Origin: a bacterium
GTDB lineage: Bacteria > Bdellovibrionota_C > UBA2361 > SZUA-149 > JAQTWB01
Length of the DNA: 52,398 bases
Direction: 5' to 3'
Assembly: GCA_028689495.1 (NCBI GenBank)
Contig: JAQTWB010000014.1
Coordinates: 1 to 52,398, forward strand
Shown: positions 16,805-26,200 of the stretch, piece by piece
How the letters are laid out: every line of letters starts with the position of its first letter
How positions within the stretch are numbered: the stretch's first letter is position 1
The notes under the pieces: model-generated
What the model was told of the DNA's origin: nothing
Database searches by the model: none
Seen by the model: only the letters and a program-made list of their open reading frames with translations
Program-made: the position numbers and the translations under genes

Positions 16805-17536
16805 ATGCGTACAGCTATGAAAAAAGCTCTGTCGCTCGGTTTGACTGCAGCAATTTGTTCAATTTCAATGACATCCTGTGGCACGACCAGCAACAATGAC
16901 CAGGGGACATCGTTCCAGGCATTTGGCTGGTTTAACTGCCCAGCGGACCAGACATCGTGCACCGTAGATGAACTCGTAGGAGTGAATCAGGGCATCAGCT
17001 TGTTGTTTTCTGATGAGTCAACAGGATATCGTGGGTATTGGTCCTATTTTGGTGTGATTAACCGCCTGAATAAGCAGTTTCTTCGCGTAATGCGCACTGA
17101 TTGCTCGTATTCGGTTCCAGGCTCCAGCTTGAGCATACCTAGCTCTTCACTGGTTCAGGGAGTGTCTCTTAATGCCAGCGGCGAAAACCAATTCACAGAC
17201 GTTAATGGATTTGGCAATGTCGGCTATCTTGGTACCGAGATAATTCCAACGGAAGTTTTTCAGTTCCTGAATGTAAACCAGAACAGTCTGCCAGAGCTGC
17301 CATATACAATCATTGTTAATTGTAGTGCGGTAGGCGCGACCCAGTCTGGGGATGTTCTTGAAACAAATGACCTTACACTTGAAGTCAGGTTCGTCGATGA
17401 TCCTGAGTTCGTAACTCCAGGGTTTGTCAACGGAGTTGGCACAGGTGGAACATTTGATTCGTTTACACAAAGTGACGGCACTGGAACCGCTCCAGCCACA
17501 GGGCTGGAAACTGCACCGGCAGGGTCTGTAGAATAG
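16805..17536 (+). CDS. Putative lipoprotein downstream of pilQ-aroK
   Basis: 243 residues. A GGGGGA ribosome binding site lies about seven bases before ATG 16805. The signal ends in the lipobox ISMTSC, so the mature protein is lipid-anchored at Cys-25. It has additional cysteines (FNCPADQTSC, TDCSYS, IVNCSA) that could form disulfides, and a Gly/Thr-rich C-terminal tail. A late segment, GATQSGDVLETNDLTLEV, resembles GVTQTGDTFSMADSTTLTF in the next gene, so the two may be diverged paralogues. No family is recognised. Location next to pilQ suggests, but does not show, a role with the pilus or the outer membrane. Confidence 0.8.
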   Translation: MRTAMKKALSLGLTAAICSISMTSCGTTSNNDQGTSFQAFGWFNCPADQTSCTVDELVGVNQGISLLFSDESTGYRGYWSYFGVINRLNKQFLRVMRTDCSYSVPGSSLSIPSSSLVQGVSLNASGENQFTDVNGFGNVGYLGTEIIPTEVFQFLNVNQNSLPELPYTIIVNCSAVGATQSGDVLETNDLTLEVRFVDDPEFVTPGFVNGVGTGGTFDSFTQSDGTGTAPATGLETAPAGSVE

Positions 17537-17578
17537 TTGGTAAGTAAAGTTTGATTAATGCATATAAGGACAAGAACC

Positions 17579-18613
17579 ATGCGTGAGAGGCGATTTGGAA
17601 AGCTGATTAAGTCCTGTGCTCTGGTTGTAGGCACCATGGGAATGATTACTGCCTGCCACGGTGCGGGAGATACTGATGGTGGAAAGGCGCTTGACTCTGT
17701 GGGCCAGGGCTCGCAGGTAGTCGGAGATGGTTTCGGAGCGACACTTTCACTGGATGTACCTGACACACTTAGCGTTGGTGGGACTGCGGGATTCAGCGTA
17801 ACACTAAAGGATCCGAATGGCTTGCCGCTCGAATTTGTCAGAGTGGCCTGTGAGTCGGAAAAGGGTATTGCGATACTTGAACCAAGCTCCGGTGGGGTAG
17901 CATTCGAGCATACCAGCGCGAATGGTATCATGAGCGGTGTTTTGGGCGGATTGGTTCCCGGTAGCTACATCATCGAGTGTAAAGCACCAGACGGATACAA
18001 CCTTGTTGTTCGCGATAGCATCAAGATTAACGGCCCTGTTCCAGCTGACTTTATTGGTTTTCCTGGCGCGGCTGGTGGAAATCTTGGTGGTGGGTTGTTG
18101 ATTGATTTGACTCCGGACGACAACCAGCTTGATGCTTTGAATGGCGCGGTTCGTATCGAATCGATTGAGTTCACCGATGGCACGGATGTTGGGCCGAATG
18201 GGCCGATCGATATTATTCAGAGCACCTGTAATAATGGTACGCCTGCAGATGCTTCGGATGACTTTGCTGAGCCGTTTTTCTTCAACTCGTACTCTTTGAC
18301 CGTTGTCAACGATACTACTCAGTCAGTGTTTCTCAATACTGTTGACATGACAGTACAGGATTCAGGCCCGAGTTCTATCGCAACTCAACAGAAGCAAATC
18401 GAGATTGCTGCTGGAAGCACAGGAGAAGTTACCGGGTTGTTTAGTGAATTCCAGCTCGGTGCAGCGAAGCGATTCGCGGGAAGCTCTGACTTGCTGACAG
18501 CCGGAACATATCGTGTTGACTTTGTCGTGACTGGTGTGACTCAAACGGGTGATACCTTCTCAATGGCAGACAGTACAACTCTGACATTTGATACGGTTAA
18601 CCGATGTGAGTAA
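17579..18613 (+). CDS. Putative lipoprotein with Ig-like domain
   Basis: 344 residues from ATG 17579, with AAGGA about nine bases upstream; an ATG at 17558 would add seven residues. The signal peptide ends in the lipobox GMITAC. Residues about 55-150 (SLDVPDTLSVGGTAGFSVTL through SGVLGGLVPGSYIIECKAPDG) look like a bacterial Ig-like or carboxypeptidase-regulatory-like beta sandwich; the rest is a second beta-rich region. Its C-terminal portion resembles that of the preceding lipoprotein. A strong terminator follows. Function unknown; a surface or periplasmic structural role is the likely option. Confidence 0.8.
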   Translation: MRERRFGKLIKSCALVVGTMGMITACHGAGDTDGGKALDSVGQGSQVVGDGFGATLSLDVPDTLSVGGTAGFSVTLKDPNGLPLEFVRVACESEKGIAILEPSSGGVAFEHTSANGIMSGVLGGLVPGSYIIECKAPDGYNLVVRDSIKINGPVPADFIGFPGAAGGNLGGGLLIDLTPDDNQLDALNGAVRIESIEFTDGTDVGPNGPIDIIQSTCNNGTPADASDDFAEPFFFNSYSLTVVNDTTQSVFLNTVDMTVQDSGPSSIATQQKQIEIAAGSTGEVTGLFSEFQLGAAKRFAGSSDLLTAGTYRVDFVVTGVTQTGDTFSMADSTTLTFDTVNRCE

Positions 18614-18616
18614 GAC

Positions 18617-18680
18617 AATCCCTTGAGGGATTGAGTAAGGCGGCTCATCGTTCCGAAAGGAAGGGTGGGCCGTTTTTTTT
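18617..18680 (+). terminator. Tandem hairpins ending in an intrinsic terminator
   Basis: A first hairpin (AATCCC TTGA GGGATT, 18617-18632) lies right after the stop codon. A second, longer one pairs CGGCTCATC with GGTGGGCCG (three G-T pairs) around an inner TTCC GAAA GGAA stem and is followed by eight T residues. It ends the pilQ-aroK-lipoprotein transcript. Confidence 0.9.
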
Positions 18681-18706
18681 GTTATGTATCGTAAGAGAGA
18701 GTGGAA

Positions 18707-19135
18707 ATGACTGAATTGAATAGTCTGAGGAGGAAAGCGGAAACTGAGCCAGGTGCGGAGTCATATCTCGCCCTGGCACGCGAATTGGTGGATAGCGATC
18801 GCACAAGGTCCGAGGGTCGGACCTTGTTGATGCGGACAATCGCGATGGACCCGGAGAACCTGATAGCCCGAGTCTATCTTGCGCGGGCCAATTATCTCGA
18901 CGGGTTTTCTGAGTTTGTTGTTCGTGATTTGCTGGAGATTCAGAGGCGAAGGAGGCTTGATTCAGTTAGCAGGATACTTGAAGTATACGGTGCTTTTGTT
19001 GATGAGTTTACCAGCTCTGGGGTCCCATCCGGACTCTCATCTGCCGTGGAGGGTGTAAGGGAACTGGCTTCATTTGAAATGGACACAGATTTTGCTGATA
19101 TTCTTCTGGAGGTGGAAGATGGAGAAAAAGATTAA
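18707..19135 (+). CDS. Small helical, TPR-like protein
   Basis: 142 residues from ATG 18707, preceded by GAGAGA. Two helix pairs with TPR spacing are visible: ESYLALARELVDSDR...GRTLLMRTIAMDPEN and ARVYLARANYLDG. The rest is charged and helical. It has no signal peptide and overlaps aroQ by 17 bases, so they are co-translated. TPR-type assignment is from the pattern of Leu/Ala/Pro positions and is tentative; partners unknown. Confidence 0.65.
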   Translation: MTELNSLRRKAETEPGAESYLALARELVDSDRTRSEGRTLLMRTIAMDPENLIARVYLARANYLDGFSEFVVRDLLEIQRRRRLDSVSRILEVYGAFVDEFTSSGVPSGLSSAVEGVRELASFEMDTDFADILLEVEDGEKD

Positions 19136-19562
19136 GCTGCTACTATTGCATGGTCCAAACTTGAATATGTTGGGCCAACGTAAGCCCGAAGTATACGGAG
19201 TTGAGAGTCTCAAGGATATTGAAGCCAGGTTGGCCGCTGCGGCACTTGCCCATGGAGTAGAGCTAAGTTGTTTTCAGTCGAATTCGGAAGGAGAGATTAT
19301 AAGTCGTATCCATCAGGCGCGAGATAATGAAGATGGCTTGATAGTTAACGCTGGTGCATATTCTCATACGAGCCTGGCGATCCGTGATGCTTTGGAATGT
19401 TGTGAGAGGCCATTTGTTGAAGTGCATATCTCGAACATTTATGCTCGAGAGCCTTTTCGGCATCATTCAATGATTAGTGCTTTGGCTGCCGGTGTGATCT
19501 GCGGTTGCGGCACGCAAGGTTATTTATTCGCTCTGGAGCGGTTAGTGCGAATATTGAGTTAA
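19119..19562 (+). CDS. aroQ: Type II 3-dehydroquinate dehydratase
   Basis: 147 residues, the usual length. It converts 3-dehydroquinate to 3-dehydroshikimate, two steps before the aroK enzyme. Motifs: LLLLHGPNLNMLGQR at the N-terminus, the catalytic Tyr in the flexible lid (PEVYG), FQSNSEGEII, NAGAYSHTSLAIRDAL and the catalytic His region VEVHISNIYAREPFRHHS. Start ATG 19119 has GGAGG just upstream inside the previous gene. The upstream in-frame ATG at 19074 would add a hydrophobic extension that is out of character for the family. Confidence 0.96.
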   Translation: MEKKIKLLLLHGPNLNMLGQRKPEVYGVESLKDIEARLAAAALAHGVELSCFQSNSEGEIISRIHQARDNEDGLIVNAGAYSHTSLAIRDALECCERPFVEVHISNIYAREPFRHHSMISALAAGVICGCGTQGYLFALERLVRILS

Positions 19563-19606
19563 CCCGATTACCAGTTCAACCATTTTCAGGGTTGAAACGG
19601 CATTGG

Positions 19607-20074
19607 TTATATTGAAAGCTCCTCAATGATAGCTTGTCGCAGGTTTGCCTCTTGTCGGGTGATGAGCTCGAACAGGTAATCAATATCTTCCACCTGCATA
19701 TTGGCTATATAAACTGTGCTACTTAATACCAGATCGTAGTTCACCAAACTTAGCTTAGCACCAATCAAGGTGTCGGCAATTGTCAGTGCGGCAACAAGAA
19801 AGTCCTGGGTGCCGATAAGCGGCAGTGGTAAAACATTGATGCCAACATATAGAGTGGCTTCAAGAGGAGAGTTGGTGCCCTCAAGAGAAATCTCCAGTTC
19901 CTGCTCCCCGCCCAGGGAAAGCGACCAGGAGGTTATTTCTGGTGTTTTTTGCTGAAAACATTCTTCCGGGTTGAATCCTTTTCGGGAAATAAATTCTTCA
20001 ACCAGCTTTATCGGGTCTCGACCACCGGTAATTTTGCGAATTTTACTAGAGGCCAATTTTCTCACATTGCTCAT
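19607..20074 (-). CDS. YbjN/CesT-like small protein (tentative)
   Basis: 155 residues if it starts at ATG 20074 (MSNVRKLASSKI); the frame can be extended to 20134. The pattern of a basic N-terminal helix, alternating beta strands (ISLEGTNSPLEATLYVGINVLPLP) and a final long helix (VEDIDYLFELITRQEANLRQAIIEEL) resembles the YbjN or type III chaperone-like fold. The similarity is structural impression only. It is convergent with aroQ (44-base gap) and divergent from pilD. Confidence 0.6.
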   Translation of the reverse strand: MSNVRKLASSKIRKITGGRDPIKLVEEFISRKGFNPEECFQQKTPEITSWSLSLGGEQELEISLEGTNSPLEATLYVGINVLPLPLIGTQDFLVAALTIADTLIGAKLSLVNYDLVLSSTVYIANMQVEDIDYLFELITRQEANLRQAIIEELSI

Positions 20075-20282
20075 TGTGGTCTCTCCGGTGGCTGATTTCA
20101 GACTTGTAGTCATATAATGGCTCGAAATTAGCAACTAATTGATTGAAATCATACTCAAATATAATAGATGGCGAAAGAACTGGCTGCTGTTGGGTTGGTT
20201 CGACCCCGTCGCCTATGTTCTTCGATTTGGTTATGATTACAGATTCGGGAATTGTGACCTTGGCGGGCCTCGCTTGCCAATA

Positions 20283-20307
20283 GCCTAAAATTTTAAATTT
20301 TTTAGGC
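20283..20307. other. AT-rich hairpin between the divergent 20074 gene and pilD
   Basis: GCCTAAAA and TTTTAGGC form a perfect 8-bp stem around a T/A-only loop. It lies in the 334-base spacer between two divergent genes. A 94-residue minus-strand frame crosses it, but that frame starts with TTG, has no ribosome binding site and looks spurious. Possible operator or terminator. Confidence 0.4.
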
Positions 20308-20408
20308 CAAGATAACCAATGCCGGTTCAATTATGAGAAGAGTATAAAATCTTTGCTTTTTTAACAGAAAGTTCAGACAAATTTAGAAGCGCTATAACAG
20401 GAATGCAG

Positions 20409-21182
20409 ATGATAGATGTGGCAGTTGTTATTTTAGGAATGCTGATCGGTAGTTTTCTTAATGTCTGTATCTGGAGAGTACCGCTACGTATTTCAGTCTC
20501 CAATCCGAGAAGGTCATTTTGCCCAAAGTGTAAGCATCAAATTCTTTGGTATGAAAATATTCCAGTTTTCAGTTGGCTTTTTCTTCGTGGCCGCTGTTCA
20601 TCCTGTTCGGAGAAAATTGGAATCAGATATCCCCTTGTTGAGCTGGCATCAGGAGCAGTGGCCTGGCTCTGTTTGTATCACTTTGGCTTTACTCCCACAG
20701 CTGGAGTTATCTATGTCTTCTGCGCAGTCTTAATTGTTATTACGTTCATAGATCTTGATCATAAAATAATCCCGAACAGAATTAACTTTCCTGGTATCTG
20801 GGCAGGGTTGTTCCTGGCGCTGATAACGGAAAATTTTCCCGGTGTATTTGAAGCTCCGTTATCTCAGTCTTTATTTGATTCTCTTATAGGAGCGGCACTG
20901 GGGTATGGCATTTTTAACGCGATATTTTGGGCATTCTATTTTGTGACGAAGAAAGAGGGACTTGGTTATGGCGACATGAAGTTTATGGCGATGGTTGGAG
21001 CCATATTCGGTTGGCAGATGATATTGCCTACAATTTTTATTGCCTCAGTCGCCGGAAGTGTCGTGGGACTTATTTACTTGAAGATTACGGGAGATAATGA
21101 AATTCCATTTGGTCCATGGTTGGCGTTAGGGGTTTTTCTGCAGATATTTCTTAATTTGCCGCTTTTCCAGATTCCGGTGTAA
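20409..21182 (+). CDS. pilD: Prepilin peptidase / N-methyltransferase PilD
   Basis: Inner-membrane aspartic protease that cleaves and methylates type IV prepilins. 257 residues from ATG 20409, which is preferred over ATG 20403 because AGGA lies six bases before it. The N-terminal cytoplasmic loop carries CPKC and CSSC zinc-binding pairs; the catalytic aspartates are in FIDLDH (about 118) and GYGDMKFM (about 190). About seven membrane helices. Two bases separate it from the NtrC-type regulator gene. Confidence 0.96.
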   Translation: MIDVAVVILGMLIGSFLNVCIWRVPLRISVSNPRRSFCPKCKHQILWYENIPVFSWLFLRGRCSSCSEKIGIRYPLVELASGAVAWLCLYHFGFTPTAGVIYVFCAVLIVITFIDLDHKIIPNRINFPGIWAGLFLALITENFPGVFEAPLSQSLFDSLIGAALGYGIFNAIFWAFYFVTKKEGLGYGDMKFMAMVGAIFGWQMILPTIFIASVAGSVVGLIYLKITGDNEIPFGPWLALGVFLQIFLNLPLFQIPV

Positions 21183-21184
21183 CT

Positions 21185-22585
21185 ATGGCTTTGGCGCAGA
21201 GCGAAGCATATCGGTTTGATTCTGTTCTTGTTGTTGACGATGAGGCAGGTATTCTCGATTCATTAGCCTTGATTCTTCGCACTGATGGATACGAAGTATT
21301 CAAAGCAAGTAACGGCCGCGAGGCGCTGCAATTCCTTGGTAATCATTCTGTTGACCTTGTAATTTCGGATATTCAGATGCCGGAGATGAATGGTCTGGAG
21401 CTGTTGCAGGCACTGATGAAACGTGAGTTTCCGGGAATAGTTCTCATGATGTCGGCTTATGCAACTCTGGACACGGCGATTGAGGCGATTAAGCAGGGGG
21501 CATTTGATTATTTAGCCAAGCCGTTTCGTATTGATGAAATTATTTTGACGATACGTAAGGCTGAGGAGCGGGAGAGGCTGGTAAGGGAGAATAGACGGCT
21601 TAAGGAACGTCTTTCGTCTGAATTTGGCACTGACGCAATTATTTCCCGCAGCCAACAAATGCAGTCTGTATTTGAGGTTATTAGAAAGGTAGCTCGTTAC
21701 CAGACGAGTGTTTTGATTTCTGGTGAATCAGGAACCGGTAAGGAATTGATTGCCCGGGCGATTCACAATAATTCTGATCGCGCGAGTAAACCGTTTGTCG
21801 CAATTAACTGTGGCGCTATACCGGAAACATTGCTTGAGTCTGAACTTTTTGGACATACTCGCGGAGCATTTACTGACGCTACGAGAGATAAGCGCGGTTT
21901 GCTGGAAGAGGCATCAGGAGGAACTCTATTCCTGGATGAAATTGGCGAAATGCCACTTTCCCTTCAGGTGAAGTTACTTCGGGTGCTGCAGGAAGGCGAG
22001 ATTCGTCCGGTTGGTAGTAATCAGGTAATTAAAATTAACGTTCGAGTTATAGCGGCGACATTGAGAGATATTGAAAAAGATGTTGCCTCCGGACTATTTC
22101 GCGATGATCTGTATTATCGCCTTAATGTGGTTCAGATTGTTGTTCCTCCTTTACGTGAGCGACGCGATGATATTCCTCCGTTGGTTCAACATTTTATTGA
22201 GAAGCATAGTGAGCGGCTGGGTGTGGACATCCTTGGAATATCCGAGCCGGCAATGGATATTCTTTTTAGATATTCGTGGCCGGGAAATGTTCGGGAGCTG
22301 GAAAACTGCGTTGAACGGGCAATTATTCTTTCGCGCGGAGATCGGATCCACACTTCCAGTTTACCGGCTGCGCTTGTTGGAGAAGCCCAGGATTCTTCAG
22401 TAACGTTTATTCCTGACAATGAGTTCTCAATCAAGGATGTTACTCGCCGGATTGAGAAAGAGTTGATAAGTAAAGCGCTGAATCGAACAGGTGGAAATAA
22501 AACGCATGCAGCAAAACTTCTCGAAATCAGCCATAGGACCCTTCTTTATAAAATCAAGGAGCTTTTTCCCGAGTTGGGCGAGTAG
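21185..22585 (+). CDS. NtrC-family sigma-54-dependent response regulator
   Basis: 466 residues. Receiver domain (about 14-125) with the acidic pocket VVDDEA, phospho-acceptor Asp in [13 protein letters not shown] and a conserved Lys in YLAKPF. The AAA+ domain (about 155-380) has Walker A GESGTGKE, the sigma-54 contact loop GAFTDA and Walker [10 protein letters not shown]. The C-terminus is a Fis-type helix-turn-helix ([25 protein letters not shown]). Its position next to pilD suggests a PilR-like role in pilus control, but its sensor kinase is not in the window. Its last 80 bases overlap the start of the next ORF. Confidence 0.93.
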   Translation: MALAQSEAYRFDSVLVVDDEAGILDSLALILRTDGYEVFKASNGREALQFLGNHSVDLVISDIQMPEMNGLELLQALMKREFPGIVLMMSAYATLDTAIEAIKQGAFDYLAKPFRIDEIILTIRKAEERERLVRENRRLKERLSSEFGTDAIISRSQQMQSVFEVIRKVARYQTSVLISGESGTGKELIARAIHNNSDRASKPFVAINCGAIPETLLESELFGHTRGAFTDATRDKRGLLEEASGGTLFLDEIGEMPLSLQVKLLRVLQEGEIRPVGSNQVIKINVRVIAATLRDIEKDVASGLFRDDLYYRLNVVQIVVPPLRERRDDIPPLVQHFIEKHSERLGVDILGISEPAMDILFRYSWPGNVRELENCVERAIILSRGDRIHTSSLPAALVGEAQDSSVTFIPDNEFSIKDVTRRIEKELISKALNRTGGNKTHAAKLLEISHRTLLYKIKELFPELGE

Positions 22586-23168
22586 TTTTTTCCCGGCATT
22601 TGTTGTGGGGCTGACTCTATTGTCGCCATTGCCGAGTTTGGCCGGCCCACTTTATAAGTCAGTTGGGCCAGATGGGCGGGTCATTTATAGCTCTCGACCG
22701 GGTTCGGGAGAGTTGGTGGATTTACCGCCGATAGCCAGGGAAAACATAGATCAGAAGATATCCCGTATTAAAGCTGAAACGCCTGATAATTGTTTCAAAC
22801 ACGCCGGTGTCAATTGTGCCGCTGGAGCAGATAGTGATGGTAGTGTCGTTTGTAACGATGGATATCGAGATGCGATTTTGCCGTTTAATTTCAGCTGTCT
22901 TGAAGCCAGTTTGCAGGTTCTGGGGCTGGAAATACCAACAGCTCGAACAATTAGAATAACTGTGCAGAACAAGTCTGATGCCGAGGCGAGGCAGGTTGAG
23001 ATTTTTTCTACCTTATCTTGGCAAGGTGAAAAAATTCGCGCCATGGGTCCCGAGAAGATAGCGCCAAATGCACTTGAAGAATATGAATTCAGGGGTGAGC
23101 ACTGGACAGAGGCCGAGGTGGGGAATATAAGGAAATATCTCAAACTTTTATGTGAGAATTGTCGCTGA
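22506..23168 (+). CDS. Exported DUF4124-like protein
   Basis: 220 residues from ATG 22506; a GTG at 22605 would give a shorter protein that overlaps nothing but has a short, uncharged signal. The segment GPLYKSVGPDGRVIYSSRPG right after the hydrophobic stretch is the DUF4124 pattern, common at the N-terminus of periplasmic proteins in proteobacteria. Cysteines at NCFKHAGVNC, VVCNDG, FSCLEA and LLCENC suggest disulfides. The C-terminal half is a beta sandwich-like region. With the ATG start the gene overlaps the regulator by 80 bases in another frame; the true start is unsettled. Function unknown. Confidence 0.7.
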   Translation: MQQNFSKSAIGPFFIKSRSFFPSWASSFFPAFVVGLTLLSPLPSLAGPLYKSVGPDGRVIYSSRPGSGELVDLPPIARENIDQKISRIKAETPDNCFKHAGVNCAAGADSDGSVVCNDGYRDAILPFNFSCLEASLQVLGLEIPTARTIRITVQNKSDAEARQVEIFSTLSWQGEKIRAMGPEKIAPNALEEYEFRGEHWTEAEVGNIRKYLKLLCENCR

Positions 23169-23192
23169 CCAGCAAATTTTAAACGGTGTTTT

Positions 23193-23771
23193 ATGCTTGA
23201 GAGAGTAAAGCAGATTTTAATATCTGAAGCCCGCGCGATAGAAAATATCCCTGTTACCGAAAATATCGAGAAGGCCGTAAGGGCCATGCTTAATTGTAAA
23301 GGCAAGGTCTTTACTACCGGTATTGGTAAGGCCGGTTATGTTGCAAAAAAGACTGCATCGACCCTGTCAACAACGGGCACTCCTTCAGTATTTTTGCATC
23401 CTGGAGACGCGCCGCATGGTGATGTTGGTGTTGTTTGTCGAGGTGACTTGCTTTTAACTTATTCAAATAGCGGTAGAACGCGAGAGGTAATTGAAACGGT
23501 TCATCACGCCAAACATCTTGGCGTTGATTGTGTGATTTCGATTACTGCATCGGCTGCATCGCCACTTGGTGAGCTGAGCGATATCGTTTTGGAAATCGGT
23601 GAAATCGAAGAGCCTTGTCCACTTGGTCTCACGCCCACCGCCAGCACTTCGGCGATGATTGCACTTTCCGATGCTTTGGCTCTAACTGTTATGTCTGAGC
23701 GTGGCTTCTCAAAAGAAGATTTTGCTGTGCGCCATCACGGCGGTTACCTGGGCATTGTTTCGCGGCAGTAG
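23193..23771 (+). CDS. kdsD: D-arabinose 5-phosphate isomerase, short form
   Basis: 192 residues made of one SIS sugar-isomerase domain. It interconverts ribulose 5-phosphate and arabinose 5-phosphate, the first step to Kdo for lipopolysaccharide. Signature motifs: VFTTGIGKAGYVAKKTASTLSTTG, FLHPGDAPHGDVG, YSNSGRTREV and the C-terminal DFAVRHHGGYLG with the catalytic His. Typical KdsD proteins carry two CBS domains after the SIS domain; they are absent here, and the protein ends at the usual SIS boundary. Convergent with the UvrD gene. Confidence 0.9.
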   Translation: MLERVKQILISEARAIENIPVTENIEKAVRAMLNCKGKVFTTGIGKAGYVAKKTASTLSTTGTPSVFLHPGDAPHGDVGVVCRGDLLLTYSNSGRTREVIETVHHAKHLGVDCVISITASAASPLGELSDIVLEIGEIEEPCPLGLTPTASTSAMIALSDALALTVMSERGFSKEDFAVRHHGGYLGIVSRQ

Positions 23772-23857
23772 TCAATCGTTTATACAAACGAGATTGTCTG
23801 TTGTGTCCTGTGCACATCAATCAACAATAACCTCCAAATTGTTGCTGTCTTCCGTAG

Positions 23858-23892
23858 GGGCGCCTCGCGAGGCGCCCGATATTACATGCGCC
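23858..23892. repeat. GC-rich palindrome, copy 1 of a dispersed motif
   Basis: GGGCGCCTCG CGAGGCGCCC (23858-23877) is a perfect 20-bp palindrome. Seven to eight bases on comes TTACATGCGCC (23882-23892). The same arrangement, CGCCTC-CGAGG-G then TTACATGCGCC, recurs at 42687-42712. Here it lies between two convergent genes and could act as a two-way terminator despite having no T-tract. Confidence 0.65.
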
Positions 23893-23896
23893 CCAC

Positions 23897-26023
23897 CTAG
23901 TTCCAGAAGCCCCAACCACTTTCGCGGGTAATCTCTCGTGGTATGTCGTAGGCAAAACGAGAGACTCGTCCTGAGCACCAGTTTCCCGCCGACATTTTTC
24001 TTCTTGATTCAGCTCTTGTCAGAAAGAGGTTTTTTCGTGCTCTTGTTATGCCCACATAACAGAGGCGACGCTCTTCTTCCATGTCTTCTGTTGAGTTGAG
24101 TGATCTGACATGAGGTATTACTCCCTCTTCAACTCCACTGAGGAATACCGAATCAAACTCAAGTCCCTTTGCCAGGTGGAGGGTCATTAGTGTGACCGAT
24201 TGGCGTGCCCCATCTGCAGATGATTTAAGATTTTCCTGCTCGGCATCCGAAGACAGGCTGGCGCGGTCGAGGAAGTCCTGCACAGAGGTAGAGTCCCTTC
24301 TTTCCAGGGCCTTGCTGACAAATTCAGCTGCAACCTCATATAGTTCCCTTATGTTTTCTATACGTGAGAGAGATTCCTCGCTGCCATCCAGTTTTAACTT
24401 ATTGATATAGCCGCTATCTTCAGCGATGGTTTTTAGAAAAAGAGCCAGGCAGTTTATTGTTTGCAGGGATTCTTCAGCTGACATCGCTTGTGCATTGAGC
24501 GAAATTTCGCCCAGTTTCTGTGAAACATCAGCAAGCTCCTCATTCAGCTTAAGCATCAGCGAGCTGAATGAGCACAATCCGCTTAGTGCTTTAGCCGAAA
24601 CTTTAAGTGCAATTTTCCCTTGTGCGATTCCCTCAATCGTTTCCAGAGCGGAGAGCTTTAGCTCATCGGCCAGAGTGAGGATAGCCGCCAGTGTCTTTGC
24701 TCCAATACTGCGAGCTGGCGTGTTTATGATCCTGAGCAAGGCTTCGCTGTCACGATTGTTGATCGTCAGACTTGCGTAAGAAAGAATATCTTTGACTTCT
24801 TTGCGGTCGTAGAATTTATGGCCACCGTGAATTTCATAGGCAATACCATTATGGCAAAAAGCCTCCTCAAGTGCCCGTGATTGAGCGTTGGTGCGATAAA
24901 ATACGGCGATCTCTTTTGCCGGTGTATCGTGTTCAAGGAGCAGCGATATTTCTCTGGCGATGTATTCTGCCTCATTATGTTCATCGTAGCCGCAAAACAC
25001 AGTAATTTCTGAACCAGGTGCATTGCTGGTTACCATGTTTTTGCATTCTCGATTTTTGTTGCGAGATATTACTGAATTGGCAGCCTGGAGGATGTTTCCG
25101 CTTGAGCGATAGTTTTGGCAGAGGGTGACTTTTTTTGCTCCCGGGTAGTCTTTATTAAACTGCAGAATATTTTCAACGCTGGCTCCGCGAAAAGCGTAGA
25201 TAGACTGATCGTCGTCCCCGACAACGCATAAATTTTTGTGTTTCCCGGCGAGTGTGTTGATTAGAAGATATTGAACACGGTTAGTATCCTGATACTCATC
25301 CACAAGTATATAGCGAAACTTGTCTTGATAGTGTTCGCATAATCCCTTTTCAAGTGTCAAAAGTGTCAAGGGGTGGCAGAGCAGATCGCCAAAATCTAGA
25401 GCATTGTTTTCCCGGAGTTCATTCTGGTAGGCGCTGTATATTTGTTCCGCAAGCCATGCCTCCCCTGGAGGTATGTGGAGAGTTTTGGCAAAGCCCTCAG
25501 GTGAAATATAACTGTTCTTTGCGCGGTCAATCATATTGCGTAATGACTTTGGGTCCAGTGTCTTGGGATTCACGTCGAGCTTTTTGAAGATGCGCTTCAG
25601 CAATGAGAGAGAATCATTGCTGTCATAGATGGCGAAGTTTGGTGTGAAACCAAGTAGCTCTGCATGTCGACGCATGATTTGCGTGCCAAAGGAGTGGAAG
25701 GTTGAAACCCAGCGAGGAACAGCTTCTCGACAGAAAAGGGATGTAATTCTTTCCCGCATTTCTCGAGCAGCTTTGTTGGTGAATGTTACCGCAAGTACTT
25801 CCTCGGGTTTAACATTGTGATTACGAACCAGGTTAACGATGCGGTGAGTTAGTACCCGAGTTTTACCGCTACCGGCTCCAGCAAATATTAGAAGAGGACC
25901 TTCGATTGTCTCAACGGCATCCCGTTGTTCAGGGTTGAGGGTACGCAGTAAATCAATTTGAGACAGATTTCTGGTCGTAGCTGGGTCGGCGTATGCAGTT
26001 GATGGAGATTTAGACATAAACAT
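23897..26023 (-). CDS. uvrD: UvrD/PcrA-family DNA helicase
   Basis: 708 residues. Superfamily 1A 3'-5' helicase for DNA repair and plasmid or replication functions. Motifs in order: LNPEQRDAVETIEGPLLIFAGAGSGKTRVLTHRI (Q-motif and Walker A), LAVTFTNKAAREMRER (Ia), LVDEYQDTN (II), VVGDDDQSIYAFRGA (III), CQNYRSSGNIL (IV), LMTLHLAKGLEFDSVFLSG (V) and CYVGITRAR (VI). It could be called pcrA or rep; sequence alone does not settle which. Start ATG 26023, with AAGG ten bases upstream. Single-gene unit. Confidence 0.95.
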   Translation of the reverse strand: MFMSKSPSTAYADPATTRNLSQIDLLRTLNPEQRDAVETIEGPLLIFAGAGSGKTRVLTHRIVNLVRNHNVKPEEVLAVTFTNKAAREMRERITSLFCREAVPRWVSTFHSFGTQIMRRHAELLGFTPNFAIYDSNDSLSLLKRIFKKLDVNPKTLDPKSLRNMIDRAKNSYISPEGFAKTLHIPPGEAWLAEQIYSAYQNELRENNALDFGDLLCHPLTLLTLEKGLCEHYQDKFRYILVDEYQDTNRVQYLLINTLAGKHKNLCVVGDDDQSIYAFRGASVENILQFNKDYPGAKKVTLCQNYRSSGNILQAANSVISRNKNRECKNMVTSNAPGSEITVFCGYDEHNEAEYIAREISLLLEHDTPAKEIAVFYRTNAQSRALEEAFCHNGIAYEIHGGHKFYDRKEVKDILSYASLTINNRDSEALLRIINTPARSIGAKTLAAILTLADELKLSALETIEGIAQGKIALKVSAKALSGLCSFSSLMLKLNEELADVSQKLGEISLNAQAMSAEESLQTINCLALFLKTIAEDSGYINKLKLDGSEESLSRIENIRELYEVAAEFVSKALERRDSTSVQDFLDRASLSSDAEQENLKSSADGARQSVTLMTLHLAKGLEFDSVFLSGVEEGVIPHVRSLNSTEDMEEERRLCYVGITRARKNLFLTRAESRRKMSAGNWCSGRVSRFAYDIPREITRESGWGFWN

Positions 26024-26200
26024 CGATCTAATGCCTTATCTGGAAGTTGCAATAAATAGCGCGTTAGGATCGTAATACTATCGCGCTGTCGATTGTCGTA
26101 ATGTCCAGACGGCGGGTGTTGATTAACTTCGTCACCAACCTATAGGCAAAAGGTGTTGTAATTCAAGTGCCGAGCTGATTACTTTTCGGATTTTCGCTGG

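Noticed and set aside
20046-20330. 94-residue minus-strand ORF upstream of the YbjN-like gene
   Set aside because: TTG start, no ribosome binding site, crosses an AT-rich hairpin and has irregular composition.
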